Assembly (NCBI RefSeq): GCF_000143415.4 | Contig: NW_003314297.1 | Location: forward strand, 265,718-329,717 | Reading direction: 5' to 3' | DNA: 64,000 nt | Origin: Selaginella moellendorffii | Lineage: Eukaryota > Streptophyta > Lycopodiopsida > Selaginellales > Selaginellaceae | Shown here: positions 58,621 through 64,000 of the stretch, piece by piece | How positions within the stretch are numbered: position 1 is the stretch's first letter | Layout of the letters: every line of letters begins with the position of its first letter | Position numbers and translations under genes: made by a program | The notes under the pieces: model-generated | What the model was told of the DNA's origin: nothing | Database searches by the model: none | Seen by the model: only the letters and a program-made list of their open reading frames with translations

Positions 58621-60717
58621 ACCGTTTTTCCCTTTGAAAGATGAAAAGGTAATGATAATAAGTTAGATGAAACATTTGGAGTTTCTATTAAGTAATTATA
58701 AACTATCACAAGAATCTGAAACTCCCACAAAACCACCAACAAAGTTGTTGACAACCATGATTAAAACAAAATTCAAAGTTATGACACAAACATTCACTGA
58801 CTACAGAATTCTAGTAAATTAGTTGTAACTCGATATGCAACTACCAAATGCTTAAATCAACCATAAAGCTATAATTTTGAACCGAAGCAAAAGACTTTGA
58901 AAGTTATTATAATTTATAAATCACCATTGTAGCAAATAATACATTCCATCTCTAAGTTTGTTTATCAACGATCCTTCAAAACCACCATTAGCTTGGACTC
59001 ATAACTATAAATAGAATTTGCTTTTGCATCTTCCCTTTGGTCAATATTTGAGGCTCATATTAATTTAAACTCATTACTATTGTCCATATTTAGCATTGTA
59101 TATGAGAGGTTGGATTGTTTTCCACATCCTCTTTATTGCCTTTTTGAAGGAAATTTTTTTCTTTTAAGCTTGTTCGAACTTGTTATATTTGTCTTCACTC
59201 TACCATCTTTATTCGGCCTCACTTCATTATTACATTTATTTGGCTTCACTAAATTAGGGTTAAATATGCCATTTGGGCTTGTTATGTTCATCCTCACTTC
59301 ACAATTTATATTGTTTGTCTTTGCTCCACTACTATATCCATTTATCCTTACTCTTGGGGCCAAACTTGCATCCATCCCCTCTCAACCCTCCTTTGAAGAA
59401 AAAAAAGTTTAAAGTATTGGGGCAAAAAAGAGAAAGCAAGAAAAGGGAGGAAAAAACATTGTGAAAGAAAAAAAAATGAACAAAAAAGCATTTGAAAAGG
59501 AATTTTCAACAATTGTCAAAGTAGAAATGGGGAGAAAAGAAGGAAATATATTTAAAGTTTGGAGAATAGAAGATCTATTATAATAAAATGCTTTGGCTAA
59601 TATAAGATAAACAAAAGATTCACATTGCTCAACTTCTTCAATACATAAGTTAACACTTAAGACATAAAAACTAATAAAGAAGTCCACACTTTCAAGATAA
59701 CCCCTCAATGATAAAATAAAAGCTCTTACATTCACTCAACCTGAAATTTTAACCAAAGTGACTTAACATTTAGAATAGGGAATATTTAATACTAGAATTG
59801 ATTCTCAACTTCATGTAAATACTCAAACATCTAAATTAGTATAAGAAGGATAGAAAACACTTAACTCAACATCAGATTATAAATGAAAATCATAAAAGTC
59901 AGAAATGATTAATGTGCCAAGAGAAGGAAATATTGCAAACGAGGAAGGAACACTACGAACATGAGAAAGTGGCTTAAACCAAGAAATAAAAAAAGGTTGG
60001 GAAAGAGTAGAAAATAAAGTAAAAAGATCAAATGACAAATTAAAGATTGACACTTACCCTGCGAATCTTTAAAGCTTTCTTCATAATAATCAAGTTCCTC
60101 ATCACAATTCAGAATCCATTTGAGTTAGTAAACATTATTTTCCTATAAACTTGATCCTTGAACATTCTCCAAAAATTGGATTGTATCATCTATAGCTTAC
60201 CAATTGATATCATGATTATGCTCCATATTAACAGAAGATGGCAAAACACCGAGAACAAGACAAGCTATATAATCACATCCCATAGAAGTTGGAAATGGCA
60301 ACACAACTAAAGATAAGTGCAACATAAATATGATGACACCCCACAATACCAAAAACTCAATCCAATTGTATAACATCAACAACCTTAAATGATATATTCT
60401 TTGATTGATAATTGTGGTAGAAGAAGAGAATGTAATGAAAATTATAAGAAAGAATAGATTTAAGCATAGTGATAGTTAAAATTCTAGATCTTACAAAAAT
60501 ATAATGCAAATATTGATCTAAAAGAGAATGAAGAAATAAGAATAAAAATATGATCCTGAACACTATAGCAAAGCATTGCTGAAAAGCTTTGCCCTTTAGA
60601 GACAAATTGCAATAGATGGACAAATTGCAAATAGACAGTCTATATACTATAGTATTATAATTAATGTATTATCTAGCTAGAGTAATATATGTAATATATA
60701 CATATATTTACAAACTT

Positions 60718-60800
60718 TATAGATGTTTATAAGCTATAAATACAAGATCAATCTAAATGAATAACAACTATTATATGGTAGAACATCCCAAAATATCTAA
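60718..60800. repeat. AT-rich dispersed repeat, plus copy
   Basis: TATAAATACAAGATCAATC, TAAATGAATAACAACTATT and TGGTAGAACATCCCAAAATA are shared with 34975-35060; an inverted relative is at 38645-38735. It may be part of a retrotransposon LTR or a MITE. Confidence 0.6.
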
Positions 60801-61779
60801 TACTCAAGATATTTCCTACAGGTTTAACAATAACTAATAATATTGCTTATTCCCTTTAAAATTTATATATATTTATATATTTATTATGCATTACAAGCAA
60901 TAACAGTTATTTATCTTTTCTAAATATTGAAAAGGTTAGAAATAATAATTTATTTATAATAATTGTTATATTCTCATTTTTATAAGATTGCTCTAACTTG
61001 CAATCTAAATTTTTATGGTTATGAGATTGCTCTAACCTACAAAAAAAAATTGTTAGAAATAATAATTTGTATTAGTACCTTTAAAATGGACTTGGCATTT
61101 GCTCAAACAATACACCACTTATATCAAGAGTTTGCATTAGGTAAAGCATATATATTTCAATCCATTGAGTAGAAATAAAATGCAATGATGTATTGTGCCC
61201 TATGGAGGATTGTAGAAAAGACCCTTTCAAGTTGAAAATGACCAATTCAAACATAAGATATGTGGAATTATGGAAATATTAAACTGCTGATATTTTCCAT
61301 AAGTTTTTATATACTTAGACATATCTAGGCATATCTAAGGCCAAAAAACTACTAGCAAACTCTCTCTATAAAATGTAGCTATGAGTTAATATAAGATATA
61401 GGTTCTATTAATTGATACTTAACATAATCATCAATATACATCAACATATCATCACCACCTTAAATTTCTTTGCATACACAAAAGGTTGGGATTATTACAA
61501 GACTCACTACCATCAAAAACATTTTACAACCAGCTAATTTATCACTCTTCCTTTTGGGTAGTGTGCATCTTTGGTGTTGGCCACAATTGAAGGATTACCT
61601 CCACACTTTAAGAATACATTGCCTAGCCATCATCAAGTTGTGAAGAGAAAGAGTGCGGATGATACACCATGACAAACTTAGTGCCATAGTGTAATAAGTT
61701 AAATGCCTTTGAAAATTTTTTACACTTAAGAATTGAAGTCACTACCATATGATTTGTTTCAACCAATTATTAAATCTAT

Positions 61780-62640
61780 AGAGATAGGCATAGAACTTGA
61801 AAATTCACATATCACTACCAAACACTCATTATATATGGCTAAGTACTTCTTATGAGTAAATGACTAGTATAAGCAATAGGATGTCATTGCCATGACCTAT
61901 CCCCAGATTCTTGCATCAAATTAGCACCTAAGCTAGCATTAGAAACATCTATTTGAAGAATAAATCTTTGTGAGAAATCAAGATATTGGAAGATTAGTGT
62001 TGTAGTCAATAATTGTTTAACCTTCATACAAGCATGTTAGCAATGATGAGACCACTTATAAGACAAATCATGGCAAAGAAAATCTGTAGCATTTTAGGAG
62101 AACTAAGAGACAAACCTTACCAAATAAGTGACCAATTTGTGCAACTTAGCAATATTCATCCACTAGACATATGTTCTTTGGATCTGGTTATACACCTTAA
62201 GTCTTGATTAAACTTACATTTACTTCTCAAGTTGATGTAACACTCATTTCATATGACATAAGTGATCCTCCCAATAATTCATACACATGATTTATTGATA
62301 GTATGCATGAGCAAACTTTTTAAACCCCTTGAGCATCTCATCCATTATATGTTGAAATGTGGCAAAAGCCCTAATCAAACTCATGAAATCCAATAGGCAT
62401 GTGAAAAGCAATTTTCACAACATCTATAAGATCCATTAGGATTTACTGATACTTTAATAAATCAAATATTATGAAGTACTGATTATTGCCTAACTCATTC
62501 ATCAAATCATCCACCTATGGTAAGGGGTAAAAGTCAAGTAGAGTGATATCATTAAAATGCTAATGATCAATTGGTACCATTAGACTTTTGTATTAAATAT
62601 AGCTTTATTGCTTAAGGATTATAAAACTAATATATCACTC
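61780..62640 (-). pseudogene. Gypsy reverse transcriptase / RNase H remnant
   Basis: The minus strand reads, in order from about 62620, SNGTN.SL, DDLMNELGNNQYFIIFDL, KIAFHMPIGFHEF, FATFQHIMDEMLKGFKKFAH, then (about 62060-61780) DFSQRFILQIDVSNASLGAN, LMQESGD and HPIAYTS-like blocks. This is the Gypsy RT followed by the RNase H start. Stops and frameshifts are frequent, so it is long dead. Confidence 0.7.
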
Positions 62641-63896
62641 ATAAGTCAAGCATTTGTCTTTTTATTAAGGTCGAAGTCCCATCTTGAATCTCAAGTGCAA
62701 AAACTATAATAAGTATGCATATTAAACTATCAAGGGTTTATTTTCAGTTGGTAGCCAAGATGAAGTTTTAAGTAGGCAGTGCACTAAAAGATGCTAAGGC
62801 CAAAATGATAACACTCAAGTCAAGCATACTTGGAGATTAAGTCATGGATGCCTTAACTATTTGCCATAATCCTCTTCTTTCTCCATAAATCCTTCATTAT
62901 TCCTCCCCAAGGTTATAAATGATATCTCCTTCCTCTCCTATATAATCGTGTCCTCTCCTAGAAGAGTCATCAACTTTCACTATAATCCACTCTCCTAATC
63001 CTAATTGAACTTAAGAGAAAAGAGAGCATGTGAGGAGATTTAAGTGATAGCATTAGATAGACTAGGCTACCCACTAAATCCAGGATTTTCTCCTTCTAAT
63101 AGTGTATATCCAAAAGATATAAAAAACAATTCACTTTTGGATATAAAAAACAATTCATTTATATCTTAAAGAATATGAATGAAAATATGAACAATAAAGT
63201 AAAGAAAGAACAACTAGATATCAAGTGGAGCAAAGAAGCCACAAGTCTGAGAAGTCCAAGGAAAAGGAGTAAATAACCACTACTTAACCAGATACTAAGG
63301 AAAAACTTGAGGAGGATTAAGTGGATTTCTAGTCTTTGCCAACACCAACCACAAGAAGTAGAGTAGTAGCAACAACCAGTTTAGCAACAACCCTAACAAC
63401 AATAAGCAGAACAACCTCTACAGTAGCAACAGGTATTGATTATGGTAACAACAAATATAAATATACCATCTTTAATGGTATGGGAAATCCAGACATGCAT
63501 GTGACAGCATTCAAAAATACATCTACAACAAACAACAAGGTAAGTGTAGTATACTATATCTGAAACCTTTGTAGCAAAACGTGCACAGACGATATGTTGT
63601 AAGCATGAAAGCCAAATGAGCTTGTGCATGATAAATACCTGGTTCACCAGGTCTTGGAATGCCCTCATGGCCAGAATAAATAGCCTAGGTATTAGTAACT
63701 ACCAACTAGGTAACATTGCAACCTAGTATATGAGTACCAGTCGGTAGCTGTTAGATTCAATGGTTATATATTTGGTAGCTATTGATACCTGGGCCATCCA
63801 TTTGATGGCTACACCCTAAGAAATTTTTTTTGGCAATTTAATACACTTCCCTTATTATTTACATTTGAGCATCATTCTTGGTTATATTTCAATTTG
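62641..63896. other. AT-rich remainder of the Gypsy region
   Basis: No intact frame. The minus-strand upstream pol/gag part should lie here but is too decayed to assign. Confidence 0.35.
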
Positions 63897-64000
63897 TGAG
63901 TGCTTATGATATGGGAATAAATATATTAATTGCGGTTTAGACCTCTAGACCAAATTTAGTCCCTCATGGACGCTTCATATACTATAGTACTATAATTAGT

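Larger units (their letters stand above)
58443..64000 (-). mobile_element. decayed Ty3/Gypsy-type retrotransposon region
   Basis: A block at 58443-58620 (GGAATAAATATATTAATT-like, then TATAGTACTATAATTA) recurs in the same orientation at 63897-64000, running off the window. These are the likely LTRs, about 5.45 kb apart. A shorter relative is at 60637-60722, suggesting a nested piece. The minus-strand pol remnant lies between them. No intact frame survives, and the element is AT-rich with many stops. Confidence 0.55.

Noticed and set aside
61430-61480. Copia-type YVDD motif on the minus strand
   Set aside because: The string MLMYIDDYV is suggestive, but the clearer blocks next to it follow Gypsy order (RT then RNase H), so the element is called Gypsy.

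Overview
This window reads as nuclear DNA of a seed-free land plant, most likely a Selaginella-type lycophyte. The reasons are very short introns (about 34 to 90 nt, many 50 to 60), abundant plant PPR genes and PPR debris, a fragment resembling the ciliary dynein-assembly factor DNAAF5 (expected where sperm are motile), and telobox-like GCCCTAAA/AAACCCTA motifs at the 5' ends of housekeeping genes. The species assignment is inference. There is one 100-N gap (219-318), with a vector-polylinker-like string at its edge.

Layout. 1-11.2 kb: a small hypothetical gene, SDHB (succinate dehydrogenase iron-sulfur subunit), an unrecognised six-exon gene (7423-8924), and broken PPR genes. 11.2-24.35 kb: a compound mobile element, described below. 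25.9-33.3 kb: a large single-exon DYW-class PPR gene, PRMT1, and a class I alpha-1,2-mannosidase (GH47). 33.3-35.4 kb: AT-rich desert. 35.4-44.5 kb: an unknown gene, the DNAAF5-like fragment, a truncated mini-gene, PPR debris, a 16-exon glutamate dehydrogenase with a zinc-finger-like N-terminus, and 6-phosphogluconate dehydrogenase. 45.6-58 kb: BRR2 spliceosomal helicase, a monoacylglycerol-lipase-like hydrolase, an EFG1-like rRNA-processing protein, and a four-TM protein. 58-64 kb: AT-rich DNA with a decayed Ty3/Gypsy polyprotein on the minus strand between LTR-like repeats.

The most interesting region is 11.2-24.35 kb. It carries about 25 copies of a 22-bp near-perfect palindrome (half-site ATGGCRTGNGG followed by its reverse complement) that I see nowhere else in the window. 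Three gene units can be reconstructed. One is an intact minus-strand gene (11262-13414) with an acidic/repeat region and an FCP1-like HAD domain lacking the catalytic aspartates. One is a minus-strand eight-exon gene (13628-16894) with a ParB-like domain and a possible DNA-methylase-like segment, whose frame is kept across all introns but which has three internal stops. One is a plus-strand decayed DUF7869-type RNase H-fold transposase (20121-23018). Six of the seven introns of the ParB-like gene each contain one palindrome, which makes up most of several introns. A divergent central region (16.9-20.1 kb) holds segmental duplications, minisatellites and interstitial telomeric repeats. I propose this as a candidate undescribed transposon family with its own palindromic site system. 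All names are from reading motifs by eye; no database search was run.
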